From Elioraea tepida (GTDB lineage: Bacteria; Pseudomonadota; Alphaproteobacteria; Acetobacterales; Acetobacteraceae), in the NCBI RefSeq assembly GCF_019203965.1, contig NZ_CP076448.1, positions 2,619,001-2,683,000 on the forward strand: a DNA stretch of 64,000 nt. Reading direction: 5' to 3'. This document shows positions 26,670-35,700 of the stretch, piece after piece. The position numbers and the translations under genes were made by a program. Under the pieces are notes generated by a model. The model was not told the origin of the DNA. It did no database searches and saw only the letters and a program-made list of their open reading frames with translations. How positions within the stretch are numbered: position 1 is the first letter of the stretch; each line of letters starts with the position of its first letter.

Positions 26670-26944
26670 TCGGGAGCTTGCCTTGCGAAGAACGCGATCA
26701 CTGCGCGGGGTTGAGCTTTCGTGGCTCGAGCCCTGGAAAGCCCGAAGTTTGTAAGGCGCTCCGCTCCAGCACTCCCAGCGGAGCCACCCTCCTGATCCCA
26801 GACAGCCTCCGCACCGTCCTCGGCTCCGCCCTCGCCCTCTGGCGCAGGCAGGATGGTCTTCCGCTGGCAAGTTCGCCGGCAACGGTACTCGCTCATCTCG
26901 ATCCAATCTCGTTATACTGGTGTTTCTCGCGTCGGGTCTCACTA
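26670..26944. other. Spacer X2 between IS F2 and IS E2
   Basis: This is the inverse copy of X1 (20407-20681), 275 bp. It begins with the right copy of the 14-bp direct repeat and ends with the TA flank of IS E2. No gene is recognised. Confidence 0.6.
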
Positions 26945-27775
26945 GGCTCAGGACCCATTAATCTGCTTGCGGCGACGCGGGCGGGCGTGATTCTGAACGG
27001 GGCGGAGGTGCCCTGATGTCCGTCCTGTTCCTGCTCACCCCGGCGCAGATGCGGCGCATCCGGCCGCACGTCCCGCTCTCGCACGGCATCCCGCGCGTGG
27101 ACGACCGGCGCGTGCTGAGCGGCATCATCTTCGTCATCCGGGGCGGCCTGCGCTGGCGCGACGCCCCGCCGGGCTACGGCCCGCACAAGACCCTCTACAA
27201 CCGCTTCGTCCGCTGGAGTGTTCAGCCGCATCTTCGCCGCCCTCGCCGGCGAGGCCGGCGAGCCCGACCGCCTAATCATCGACAGCACGCACCTGAAGGC
27301 CCACCGCACCGCGGCCAGCCTCCTCAAAAGGGGGCGCCTGATCGGTGCATCGGCAGAACCAAGGGCGGGCTGAACGCCAAGCTCCACGCCGTCTGCGACA
27401 GCCAAGGCCGCCCCGTCGTCATGATGCTCTCCGCCGGGCAGATGAACGACCAGAAGGGCGCCAACATCCTCGCCCCACTCCTGCCGCCGGCGCGCAAGCT
27501 GATCGCTGACCGCGGCTACGACAGCACCCCGTTCCGCGCCGCGCTCGCCGAGCGTGGCATCGCCGCATGCATCCCGACCAAGAAGAACCGCAAGCAGCCC
27601 ATCCCCTACGACAAGGCGCTCTATCGTCAGCGCCACCGCATCGAGATCGCCTTCCGCCGCCTCAAGGATTGGCGACGCATCGCCACCCGCTACGACCAAT
27701 GCGCCACCATCTTCTTCGGCGCCATCACCCTCGCCGCCATCGTCACCTTCTGGCTCGGCCAATCAGTCCTGAGCC
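26945..27775 (+). mobile_element. IS E2: IS5-family element, 831 bp
   Basis: This is the mirror copy of E1, with TA at 26943-26944 and 27776-27777. At the two places where E1 and E2 were seen to differ, E2 agrees with E3. E1 and E2 share a changed terminal base that removes the transposase stop, which E3 does not have. Confidence 0.88.
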
Positions 27776-27786
27776 TAGTAGAGTGA
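27016..27786 (+). pseudogene. IS E2 transposase with an out-of-frame core
   Basis: The frame is as in E1: intact from MSVLFLLTPAQMRRIRPHVP to FVRWS, then out of frame through the block holding the first catalytic Asp, then in frame again from GRTKGGLNAKLHAVCD. The -1 return site is AAAAGGGGGC, a plausible slippery sequence. The earlier +1 step at TGGAGTGTTC has no obvious slippery site. The stop is lost and the frame runs out of the element into D2 (ending LSLVE at 27786). Confidence 0.75.
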
Positions 27787-28883
27787 TTCCAGCGAACGTT
27801 TCCTGCGCTGGTGCGTGCCGATGATGGTGTTGGCGGGCGCGGTCTGGCGGAAGGGCTTCGGGTCGGCGTTGTGGGCATTGAGATAGGCATGGATGGCCTG
27901 GTTCAGCTCGATGACGGAGCGGAAGACGCCGCGGTTCAGGCGACGCTTTGTCAGCGTGGCGAACAAGCCCTCGACGGCGTTGATCCAGGAGGCCGAGGTC
28001 GGCGTGAAGTGGAGGTGGAAGCGGGGATGCCGGGCCAACCAGCGCTTCACCGCCTCAGTCTTGTGGGCGGCGTAGTTGTCGAGGATCAGGTGCAGGTCGA
28101 GTTCGGCGGGGGTCTGCTTGTCGATCAGCCGCAGGAAGCGGATGAACTCGGCCGCGCGGTGGCGGAGCATGCGCTGGCTGATCACCGTGCCCGCCGTCAC
28201 GTCGAGCGCGGCGAACAGCGTTGTCGTGCCGTGCCGCTTGTAGTCGTGCGTCATGGTGGCACCCCGGCCACGCTTCATCGGCAGTCCCGGCTGGGTGCGG
28301 TCGAGCGCCTGGATCTGGCTCTTCTCGTCCACCGACAGCACCAGGGCGTGCTCGGGCGGGTTGACGTAGAGGCCGACGATGTCCCGCCCTTCGGGCGTTG
28401 CCTGCAGCCCGCGGACCTTCTCGACGAACTTCGGGTCGTTGGAGAGCTTGAAGGTCTCCACCCGGTGCGGCTTCAGGCCGTGCTCGCGCCAGATGCGGTG
28501 GATGGTGGACGGCGCCAGGCCGCTCGCCTTTTCCCCATCGAGCGCAACGTCCAGTGCGTCGCCGCTGGCGGGTCGTCGTGCAGCGTGCGTTCGACCACCG
28601 CGGCGATCTGCTCAGGCGAGGTGGAAGCGAAGGCGCGGCCTCGCGGGGCGTCGCGGAACAAGCCCTCGGCACCGTCGTGCATGGAGCGCGCCTGCCAGCG
28701 CCAGATCGTGGGTTTGCCTTTGCCGGTCGCCGCGCGGATCGCCATCGTGCCCGCGCCGTCCGCGGTCATCAGCACGATCCGAGCCCGCCAGACGTGGTGC
28801 CGCGAGCTCTTGCGGTCGCAGACCACGCCTTCAAGCCGCTCCCGGTCGCCCGGCCGGAGCCGGACCTCAACGCCTTCCCTCAT
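27775..28883 (-). CDS. IS630 transposase of IS D2 (two frames)
   Basis: orfA starts [20 protein letters not shown] at 28883 and ends near 28473. orfB (from [20 protein letters not shown] at 28461) ends at 27775. They connect through the same GGGGAAAAGG -1 shift as in D1. No lesion beyond that shift is visible, so D1 and D2 may be functional if the shift is programmed. Confidence 0.75.
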
Positions 28884-28939
28884 CCGCCCAGACTCCCACG
28901 TCTGGGCCAACAAGGGAATCATCAACTCGATCAAACCAC
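27778..28939 (-). mobile_element. IS D2: IS630-family element, 1,162 bp
   Basis: This is the inverted copy of D1, with TA at 27776-27777 and 28940-28941. With D1 it forms the outer boundary of the island's inverted repeat, so D1 to D2 resembles a composite structure with IS630 ends. Confidence 0.85.
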
Positions 28940-29012
28940 TAGAAATACACTGCTTGCAGGCCATGGTCCAACCGGCATTCGCATCCGTACAGAAATAGGA
29001 ATGATCTCCACT

Positions 29013-30128
29013 GGAGACCTCTGCTTCGCTGAGGCTTGTGGTGTGAAGGCGAGGCGGCGATGGGTCAGCGTCGGATTGGCCAGGTCAGCTTGGCGGAGGC
29101 GCTGCTGCCGGCGGGGGCTGGATCGAACCGCCGTCTGGAAAGGATCGCCGGCCTGATCGACTGGGCGCCGATGGAGCACCTGCTCGCCGCGCTGCGCGCA
29201 CCCACCGGCCGGCCCGGCTATCCGCCGCTGGCGCTCTTTCGGGCGCTGCTGCTGGCGCAGTGGTACCAACTCTCCGATCCCTGCCTTGAGGAGGCGCTGG
29301 CCGACCGGCTGTCCTTCTGCCGCTTCTGCGGCTTCGGCCTGGATGACGGCACGCCGGACGAGACCACGCTCTGCCGCTTCCGCAGCGCACTTGCCGAGCG
29401 AGGCCTGGCCGAGGCCCTATTCGCCGAATTGAACCGCCAACTCGACGCCCGTGGCCTGGTGCTGAAGGCTGGTACGCTGATCGACGCGACGCTCGTCGAG
29501 GCCGCGGTCGCCCGTCCGCTGCAGAGCAAGGGCGAGGTCTCCACCAAGGACCCGGAGGCCGGCTTCACGCGGCGCGGTCAGCGCAGCTTCTTTGGCTTCA
29601 AGGCGCATGTCGCGGTCGATCTCGGCTCGGACCTGATCCGCGACGCCGTGCTGACAGGCGCCGATATCGGCGACAGCCTGGCCGCGGATGGGCTGGTGCA
29701 GGGCGACGAGGCCGCGGTGTTCATGGACAAGGCCTATGACAGCGCCGCCCGACGTGAGGCGCTGGCCGAAGCCGGGATCGCCGCCGGCATCATGCCTCGC
29801 GGTCATGCGCGCCGCCCGCTCACCGCCTGGCAGCGCTGGATGAACGTGGCCCTGGCGCCGATCCGCAGCCAGGTCGAGCGCGCCTTCGGCACGCTCAAGC
29901 GAAGCTACGGCTGGCGCCGCGTCCGCTACCGCGGCCTGCTGCGCAACGGCGCCCATCTGCACCTGCTCTGCACGGCGATGAACCTCCGTCGCGCCAAACG
30001 CCTCATCGCCTGACGGGAGAGGTGCGTCAGCCGCACGGTCGCCAAACACTGAAACCGAACACAAAGGCCCCTTCCAGCCCGCCGTCGCCCCTCCATCACC
30101 CGATCAGGCGCATTTCGCAGGAGTCTCC
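29013..30128 (+). mobile_element. IS H: IS5-family element, about 1.1 kb
   Basis: The inverted ends are GGAGACCTCTGC at the left and GGAGACTCCTGC at the right (read inward). The left flank is about 70 bp of unassigned sequence after IS D2. The right end cuts into IS I, so H probably inserted into I. No clear target duplication was seen. Confidence 0.75.
29060..30013 (+). CDS. IS5-family transposase (IS H), intact
   Basis: The 317-residue transposase starts MGQRRIGQVSLAEALLPAGA at 29060, and the open frame extends 8 codons further upstream. It has the DUF772-like N-terminus (LALFRALLLAQWYQLSDPCL) and the DDE regions GTLIDATLVEAAVARP, GDEAAVFMDKAYDSAA and RSQVERAFGTLKRSYGWRRV. It is a single uninterrupted frame of usual length and may be active. 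Confidence 0.88.
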   Translation: MGQRRIGQVSLAEALLPAGAGSNRRLERIAGLIDWAPMEHLLAALRAPTGRPGYPPLALFRALLLAQWYQLSDPCLEEALADRLSFCRFCGFGLDDGTPDETTLCRFRSALAERGLAEALFAELNRQLDARGLVLKAGTLIDATLVEAAVARPLQSKGEVSTKDPEAGFTRRGQRSFFGFKAHVAVDLGSDLIRDAVLTGADIGDSLAADGLVQGDEAAVFMDKAYDSAARREALAEAGIAAGIMPRGHARRPLTAWQRWMNVALAPIRSQVERAFGTLKRSYGWRRVRYRGLLRNGAHLHLLCTAMNLRRAKRLIA

Positions 30129-30597
30129 GAAGCGGGCGTGGATCCTGGTGCTCAGTCCGCCACGAGAACGACCGATGGCGTGATCCGGACCCCCCTTTTT
30201 GGCCCCGGCAGCGTGCTGGTGCGCGCACGATCGACCTGTCGATCAGCGCGAGCGAGCCGGGCGAGCGCGCCGCCAGCGCCTCGAAGATCGCGAGCCACAC
30301 GCCGCGCTTGGCCCAGCGGTTGGAGCGGTTGTACGCGGTGGTGTGCGGCCGGTAACCGCTCGGGCAGGTCGCGCCACGGCGTTCCGGTCCGAAGCACGAA
30401 GAAGATCGCGTTCAGCACGCGCCGGTCGTCGAGCCTTTGACGGCCGATCTGCCGACCTTCCGCACCCGGCAGCAAGGGCTCGATGATCCGCCACTCCGCC
30501 TCGCTCAAGTCAAACCGCGACACACCCGCTCTCTGACACCACCCACGGCGCATCAGATCGCACTGCGTCGCAGCAAGCACTTTCGGTTCAGGACTTA
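30129..30597 (-). pseudogene. IS I: IS5-family remnant truncated by IS H
   Basis: The N-terminal half of an IS5/IS427-like transposase is readable from about 30523 (SRFDLSEAEWRIIEPLLPGA, then DDRRVLNAIFFVLRTGTPWR). After a frameshift it reads GVWLAIFEALAARSPGSLAL followed by the first catalytic Asp region (IDRSIVRAPARC). It stops where IS H begins. The outer end appears to be at about 30597 (TAAGTCCTGAACC read inward). The segment 30598-30730 beyond it holds nothing I recognise. Confidence 0.75.
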
Positions 30598-30732
30598 GGC
30601 GCGAGGCGATAGCCAAGCTCGCTCGGGCAAGCGATCGTGTCCGCTCGGCCGGATCAAACCGAAAGCTCCACGATTTGCAACGGTGGGGGGCGTATGGTCC
30701 TGCTTATGATCCAGAGCCAGACGATCTATTTA

Positions 30733-31563
30733 GGCTCAGGACTCATTGTCCGAGCCAGAAGGTGACGATGGCGGCGAGGGTGATGGCGCCGAAGAAGATG
30801 GTGGCGCATTGGTCGTAGCGGGTGGCGATGCGTCGGAAATCCTTGAGGCGGCGGAAGGCGATCTCGATGCGGTGGCGCTGACGATAGAGCGCCTTGTCGT
30901 AGGGGATGGGCTGCTTGCGGTTCTTCTTGGTCGGGATGCATGCGGCGATGCCACGCTCGGCGAGCGCGGCGCGGAACGGGGTGCTGTCGTAGCCGCGGTC
31001 AGCGATCAGCTCGCGCGCCGGCGGCAGGAGTGGGGCGAGGATGTTGGCGCCCTTCTGGTCGTTCATCTGCCCGGCGGAGAGCATCATGACGACGGGGCGG
31101 CCTTGGCTGTCGCAGACGGCGTGGAGCTTGGCGTTCAGCCCGCCCTTGGTTCTGCCGATGCACCGATCAGGCGCCCCCTTTTGAGGAGGCTGGCCGCGGT
31201 GCGGTGGGCCTTCAGGTGCGTGCTGTCGATGATTAGGCGGTCGGGCTCGCCGGCCTCGCCGGCGAGGGCGGCGAAGATGCGGCTGAACACTCCAGCGGAC
31301 GAAGCGGTTGTAGAGGGTCTTGTGCGGGCCGTAGCCCGGCGGGGCGTCGCGCCAGCGCAGGCCGCCCCGGATGACGAAGATGATGCCGCTCAGCACGCGC
31401 CGGTCGTCCACGCGCGGGATGCCGTGCGAGAGCGGGACGTGCGGCCGGATGCGCCGCATCTGCGCCGGGGTGAGCAGAAACGGGACGGACATGAGGGCAC
31501 CTCCGCCCCGTTCAGAATCACGCCCGCCCGCGTCGTCACAAGCAGATTAATGGGTCCTGAGCC
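30733..31563 (-). mobile_element. IS E3: third copy of the IS5-family element, 831 bp
   Basis: The ends read GGCTCAGGACTCATTGTCC and GGCTCAGGACCCATTAA, with TA flanks at 30731-30732 and 31564-31565. It lies outside the inverted repeat and differs from E1/E2 at several bases. Examples are CGGAAATCC versus CGCCAATCC near 30834 and AGCTCGC versus AGCTTGC near 31010. Confidence 0.9.
30743..31492 (-). pseudogene. IS E3 transposase with an out-of-frame core
   Basis: The 249-codon frame starts MSVPFLLTPAQMRRIRPHVP and ends properly at TGA (FWLGQ stop). It has the same two compensating frame changes as E1 and E2 around the first catalytic Asp. Since E3 is an independent insertion that shares this structure, the frame pattern belongs to the family in this genome and not to one damaged copy. 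Either recoding or trans-mobilisation by an intact copy elsewhere would explain the spread. Confidence 0.75.
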
Positions 31564-31586
31564 TAACGAATAAAGTCAAAAGCTCT

Positions 31587-32515
31587 CAGAGGCTGTCTCG
31601 GAATGCGGGCGGAACGGGGGTTGGGTGGTCACGGTAGGCTGTGATTCCAACCGGTTGTCGAGACCGAGCTGGAGTCGCAACCGATGCGGACCGCAACCAC
31701 CCGGCGGCAGCATAGCCGCGCGGGCCTTCGCTACGCGAGCGACGTGACGGATGCCGAGTGGGGCATCCTGGAAGCCCTGCTCCCCCGACCCGCCTGTCGT
31801 GGCCGACGCTGGGCCTGACCGCTGCAGAAGATCATCAACGCAATCTTCCATGTGCTGCGGGCGGCCTGCACTTGGCGGCTTCTGCCAGACAGCTTCCCGC
31901 CTTGGCGGACGGCGTTTCGCCGGTTCGCCCAGCTGCGCGATGGCGGGGTATGGGAGGCCATATACCATGACCTGGTGATGCTCGACCGCAAGCGGTGCGG
32001 GCGGGAGGCCAGCTCGACCGCCGCAGTGATCGATAGCCAGAGCGTCAAGACGACCGAGAGCTGCGGGCCGCGCGGCTACGACACCGGCAAGAAGGTGAGG
32101 GGCCGCAAGCGCCAGGTCATGGTGGATACCGACGGGCGCGGGCTGACCCTCGACAACCATCCGGCCGACATCCAGGACCGTGACGGCGGGCCGCCCCTGC
32201 TGCGCACCTCGCGCCGCAGCTGGCTGTTGATCCAACGCGGCTATGCCGATGCCGCCTATGCCCGCGACGGACCCGCCAGGGCCAGTCCGATCCGGGTTGA
32301 GATCGTGCGCAAGCCAAGGGATCAGATCGGCTTCGCCGTCCACGCGCGCCGCTGGGTGGTCGAGCGCTTCTTCACCTGGATCGGTCGAAACCGCAGACTG
32401 GCCGAGGACTTCGAGACCACCATCGCCTCCGCCCAGGCCTTCCTCTACGCCGCCTCCGCCATGCTCATGCTACGCCGCGTCGCACGTTCCGCATAAGATT
32501 CACGACGGACTCTCA
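31587..32515 (+). mobile_element. IS J: IS5-family element, about 0.93 kb
   Basis: The approximate ends were set from a short imperfect inverted repeat (GAGGCTGTC at the left, GAGTCCGTC read inward from the right). It contains one transposase gene with an internal stop. Its right edge touches the tail of the broken GNAT gene at 32513. Confidence 0.65.
31684..32496 (+). pseudogene. IS J transposase split by an in-frame UGA
   Basis: The frame starts MRTATTRRQHSRAGLRYASD at 31684 and continues to TGA at 31816-31818 (CRGRRWA stop). It resumes in the same frame as PLQKIINAIFHVLRAACTWR and continues to 32496. DDE regions follow: AAVIDSQSVKTTESCGPRGY (first Asp), DAAYARDGPARAS (degenerate second region) and RRWVVERFFTWIGRNRRLAE (Glu). 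The second Asp block is poorly conserved, another sign of decay. Confidence 0.75.
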
Positions 32516-33092
32516 GTCCTGACCACTCCGTTCGAGCAGGCTGCGGCGCACATTCGCTCGGCATGCCCTTGCGCCGCAGGAGAGACAGCCGACGATCACG
32601 TGCCACTGGAAGCGCGCGACACGGCAGGACGGCCGAGGTCGCGCCGCAATCAGCAGGTAGCGTCGGCCATGGTCCTTTACGCTCCCCGCAGGACACCACC
32701 CAAGCGATGCACACAGGCCCGCCGCCTTGTCGGTGAACAGCCAGATCATGGAGAAGCCCCCTAGCCGGGCGGCGCATTCGACGGCGGCGACAAGCACCCT
32801 GCCGTAGCCGCGACCGCGTCTGTCAGGAACGACGAAGACCGAGGCGAGCCACGGTGTGAGATCGGGGCAGCTGTCGGCATCCTCCGCTGCGAGGCTTGCT
32901 GTGCCGACCGGCACGCCATCCCCAAGAGCGACAAAACATTGCTCGAGGCCAATACGGGACGTGCGCCCGGCTATCATCGCGCGTGTGGTCGTACGGGCGT
33001 CCCTTACCTTGCCCCCATTCCACCCAAAGCCAGCGCGCGACCGGTTCGGCAAGATCCGGCCGATCGGCAATCGTTGTCAGCGATAGCGCCAT
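32513..33092 (-). pseudogene. GNAT-family N-acetyltransferase, frameshifted
   Basis: The N-terminus is read from 33092 (MALSLTTIADRPDLAEPVAR, then WLWVEWGQGKG). Near 32965 the reading must change frame to give LEQCFVALGDGVPVGTASLA and the acetyl-CoA-binding segment VFVVPDRRGRGYGRVLVAAV, then AAGLCASLGWCPAGSVKDHG and RRYLL near 32650. After that a second frame change produces a meaningless tail running to 32513 beside IS J. It follows the DUF3833 gene in the same direction and was probably the last gene of the photolyase operon. Confidence 0.8.
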
Positions 33093-33105
33093 AGGCTGCT
33101 CTGCC

Positions 33106-33651
33106 TCATGCGGGAAGGCGGCGGAAGGCGAGCTGCACCGTGCCGATCCAGATCCCCCAGCGATAGACGCGGGCGGTATTCAGCACAGTCTCTTCGTCGA
33201 TACGGAACATCCAGTCGTCAAATCGCACCTCCCACAAGCTGTCGCCTACCTTGAGATTGATCCGGTAAGAAAACTGAAAAGCGTTACCTGCTTCGCGGCC
33301 GATGGCTACGCCGATCACGTCATCCGCCCTGCCTTCCCACAAACGGTCTCCAGTCCGTGTCAGTCGCCAGATGCGCCGCTGCTTCTCTCCGTCATTGTAG
33401 GTGAAGTCCTCATCTAGTGTGAGGGTAGTGCCGTCCCAGGTACCAACGATGTCGACCACAAAAGTGCGGCGGACCTTTCCGAATCGGTCCTCGAACAGGC
33501 CGGCGGCGCGCGTCTTTCCCGAAAAGAATTGCTCGAGCCTCAGTTCCGGCTTTCCGGCAGCGAAATCGTCGATTCTCATTCCGCCTCCGCATCCTGCAAG
33601 CAGCAGCATTGCGCCAAGGCCGGCGATCATGGCGCGGATCAGCCTTGCCAT
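33106..33651 (-). CDS. DUF3833-family lipoprotein
   Basis: The 181-residue protein starts MARLIRAMIAGLGAMLLLAG at 33651. The lipobox is LLAGC, so it should be a lipid-anchored periplasmic protein. The rest is a beta-rich DUF3833-like domain (GTWDGTTLTLDEDFTYNDGE, then VGDSLWEVRFDDWMFRIDEE and MNTARVYRWG-like GIWIGTVQLAFRRL). No enzymatic function is known for the family. The start overlaps the metallophosphoesterase stop by 13 bp, so the two are co-translated. Confidence 0.82.
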   Translation of the reverse strand: MARLIRAMIAGLGAMLLLAGCGGGMRIDDFAAGKPELRLEQFFSGKTRAAGLFEDRFGKVRRTFVVDIVGTWDGTTLTLDEDFTYNDGEKQRRIWRLTRTGDRLWEGRADDVIGVAIGREAGNAFQFSYRINLKVGDSLWEVRFDDWMFRIDEETVLNTARVYRWGIWIGTVQLAFRRLPA

Positions 33652-34391
33652 GATCCCGTGTCCCCGTTCTCGCTTCTGAGGTCGATCCAGGAGAGGTGTC
33701 CTCCCTTGCCGGCGCCTGTGTCCATGAACACAGCCCTCCCGCCCGCGCGTCCGAACCGGATATGGGGTCGGCCGTCGCTGCTGCGATTGTCGTGGCCACA
33801 ATAGACCGTGAAGCCCTCGGGGATCGTGTCCACCCAGTCGAGCAGGCGCAGAGGGTACCCGTCTTCGATCAAAGCACCCCGAACGGTTTGGCCATAGATC
33901 GCGCGGGCAACGGCTCCCTCGGGGCGCCTCGACCCGGCGTTGGGCGGCGAAGGGTGGAGGAGCATCGATGGGTGGAACCCTCCATGTACGAAGAGTGTTC
34001 GCCTGCCCCAGATGACCCAGGCGGGAGCGCGGGCGATCTCCTCGACCGCCCTGCAGCAGATCGCTGCGGCGTTGTGGTGACGGGCGAGCTGGGCGAGAGT
34101 GGTTCCAAGCCCGTCATTCGCCGCCGGCGTTGCGGCGCCAAGGAGGGCGCGCCGAAGCTTTCGGTCATGGTTCCCAAGAAGGAATAGCCCGGTACCTTGA
34201 TCGATCAGAGCGAACATTGCCTCGAGAACGCCTGGGCTGTCGGGCCCGTGATCAGTCAGGTCGCCGAGCTGCACAATGAAGAGCCTTTCAGCCTCCGCAC
34301 CCTCGATCGCCGCACGGAACGCTTCCGCTTCGCCATGGACGTCGCCGACAACGCGCACGCCGCTGAAGCGGGCAGAAAGTGTGAGCCTCAT
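33639..34391 (-). CDS. Metallophosphoesterase (PPP-type)
   Basis: The 250-residue calcineurin-like phosphoesterase carries the motif series VVGDVHGE, VQLGDLTDHGPDS, LGNHDRK, LFVHGGFHP and YCGHDNRSSD, which coordinate a dimetal site. Overall it resembles serine/threonine phosphatases or diadenosine tetraphosphatases. The start at 34391 (MRLTLSARFSGVRVVGDVHG) overlaps the MFS stop (ATGA), and a longer upstream frame is a shadow over that gene. The substrate is unknown. Confidence 0.85.
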   Translation of the reverse strand: MRLTLSARFSGVRVVGDVHGEAEAFRAAIEGAEAERLFIVQLGDLTDHGPDSPGVLEAMFALIDQGTGLFLLGNHDRKLRRALLGAATPAANDGLGTTLAQLARHHNAAAICCRAVEEIARAPAWVIWGRRTLFVHGGFHPSMLLHPSPPNAGSRRPEGAVARAIYGQTVRGALIEDGYPLRLLDWVDTIPEGFTVYCGHDNRSSDGRPHIRFGRAGGRAVFMDTGAGKGGHLSWIDLRSENGDTGSWQG

Positions 34392-35695
34392 CCCCCTGAT
34401 CCAAGTTGTGCCCTGAGCCGTGCCTGGGCGGCGGCGTCCAGCGGGAAACTCCACATGAGCGCAACCGCGAGCAGCTTCAGCGTCACCGGGGCGGCGCAAT
34501 AGAGGCCGACGAGCGCGCCGAGCCCTGTGGCTCCTTCTGGTGCGGCTCGGAAGCCAAGCACTTCAAGGAGGGGCAGACCGGCACCCACAGCCGCCGCGTT
34601 CCCGAGCTTCTGGGCCATCGAGGACACCGCGAAGAGGAGGCCGGCGCGCCCCTCACCTGTGGCGATCCGATCTAGGTCGACGACATCGGCCTGGATCGCC
34701 GGAGGAAGAGCAAGGTCGGCACCGAGCGACGCCCCTGAGAAGATCGAGATCGCGAGGAATGGCAGCCAGTCTCCGGGCCCGAGCAGCGGGACGAACGCGA
34801 ACACGAACGAGGCCCAGAGCATCGCCGCGCACCAGGCTCGGTGCTTGCCAAGGTGAGCGGAGAGCCGCGTCCAGACAGGAACAGCAAGGATTCCAGCGAG
34901 AAAATACGCGAGCAGGAGCGGTCCGGCCTTGTCGTCCGCTTCGAGCAGATGTGTGACCACCAGAAGGAACAAGGAGGCTGGCAGGCCATTGGCCATGCCA
35001 TTGGTCACCCAGGCGAGAAGAAGGCGTCGGAACGGCGCGTTGCCGACCAGCGGCGCGAACGTGGTGCCAAAGTCTCGCGGCTGTAGGGGGCGAACGGGAG
35101 CCGGCGGATCGGGAACGAAGGCGAACAGAAGAGCGAAGGCCGGAAGCGCGAGCCCCAGCGTGACAATGGCCAGCGCGCGGAGGTCTTCCGCGATTCCACC
35201 GGTGATGACCGCCGGCACGAGGGCGGAGACAACGATTCCCGAGAGAGTTGCCGCCTCGCGCCAAGCGTTGATGCGAGTACGCTGGTGATACTCAGGCGAC
35301 AGCTCGGCGCCCCAGGCGGTGTGGGTGATGTTGAGCATGGTCCAGCCCAGATAGACGAGGCTGGCCGTGATGAAGAGGTGCATAGCGCCTGCGCCGGCGG
35401 GCGGAACAAACAGCAGCCACACGGCTGGAGCCGCGATCGGCAACGCGGCGACCGCCCAGGGGCGGCGTCGTCCGAGACGGCCCCGCGTGCGGTCCGAGAG
35501 CAGGCCGATCAGCGGGTCTGTCACGACATCGAGAAGCCGGGTGGCGAACAACACAAGGCCGACGGTGGTAAGCCCAAGCCCCATCGAGTCGCCCCAGAAG
35601 GTCGGCACATAGACGTTCAGCGGCAGGCCCAGGATCGCAAGAGGGAAGGCCGGCGCGGCATACGCCGCAAGCTGCCTGGGTGGAAGCGGCGGCAC
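34388..35695 (-). CDS. MFS transporter (GPH sugar/cation symporter type)
   Basis: The 435-residue protein has about twelve membrane helices. The GPH-like N-terminus (PLNVYVPTFWGDSMGLGLTT) is followed by the signature LLDVVTDPLIGLLSDRTRGR and RRRPWAVAALP. A GTG at 35695 is taken as start, 5 bp after the CFA-synthase stop, while the longer frame upstream overlaps that gene. In Rhodobacter a transporter of this group is part of the singlet-oxygen-inducible gene set, but the cargo is not known. Confidence 0.85.
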   Translation of the reverse strand: MPPLPPRQLAAYAAPAFPLAILGLPLNVYVPTFWGDSMGLGLTTVGLVLFATRLLDVVTDPLIGLLSDRTRGRLGRRRPWAVAALPIAAPAVWLLFVPPAGAGAMHLFITASLVYLGWTMLNITHTAWGAELSPEYHQRTRINAWREAATLSGIVVSALVPAVITGGIAEDLRALAIVTLGLALPAFALLFAFVPDPPAPVRPLQPRDFGTTFAPLVGNAPFRRLLLAWVTNGMANGLPASLFLLVVTHLLEADDKAGPLLLAYFLAGILAVPVWTRLSAHLGKHRAWCAAMLWASFVFAFVPLLGPGDWLPFLAISIFSGASLGADLALPPAIQADVVDLDRIATGEGRAGLLFAVSSMAQKLGNAAAVGAGLPLLEVLGFRAAPEGATGLGALVGLYCAAPVTLKLLAVALMWSFPLDAAAQARLRAQLGSGG

Positions 35696-35700
35696 GTGGT

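Larger units (their letters stand above)
25295..28939. repeat. Right arm of the 3,645-bp inverted repeat
   Basis: From the inside outward this arm holds IS F2 (25295-26669), spacer X2 (26670-26944), IS E2 (26945-27775) and IS D2 (27778-28939), mirror-imaging the left arm. The right flank is TA (28940-28941) followed by sequence unlike the left flank. The loop between the arms is 23998-25294, about 1.3 kb. Confidence 0.9.

Noticed and set aside
18412-28939. Interpretation as a classical composite transposon carrying radC
   Set aside because: IS D copies do bound the segment in inverse orientation with outer TA, but the whole 3.6-kb arms are duplicated, not just the IS ends, and the cargo is broken. 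A duplication/inversion product fits better. No proof of joint mobility exists.
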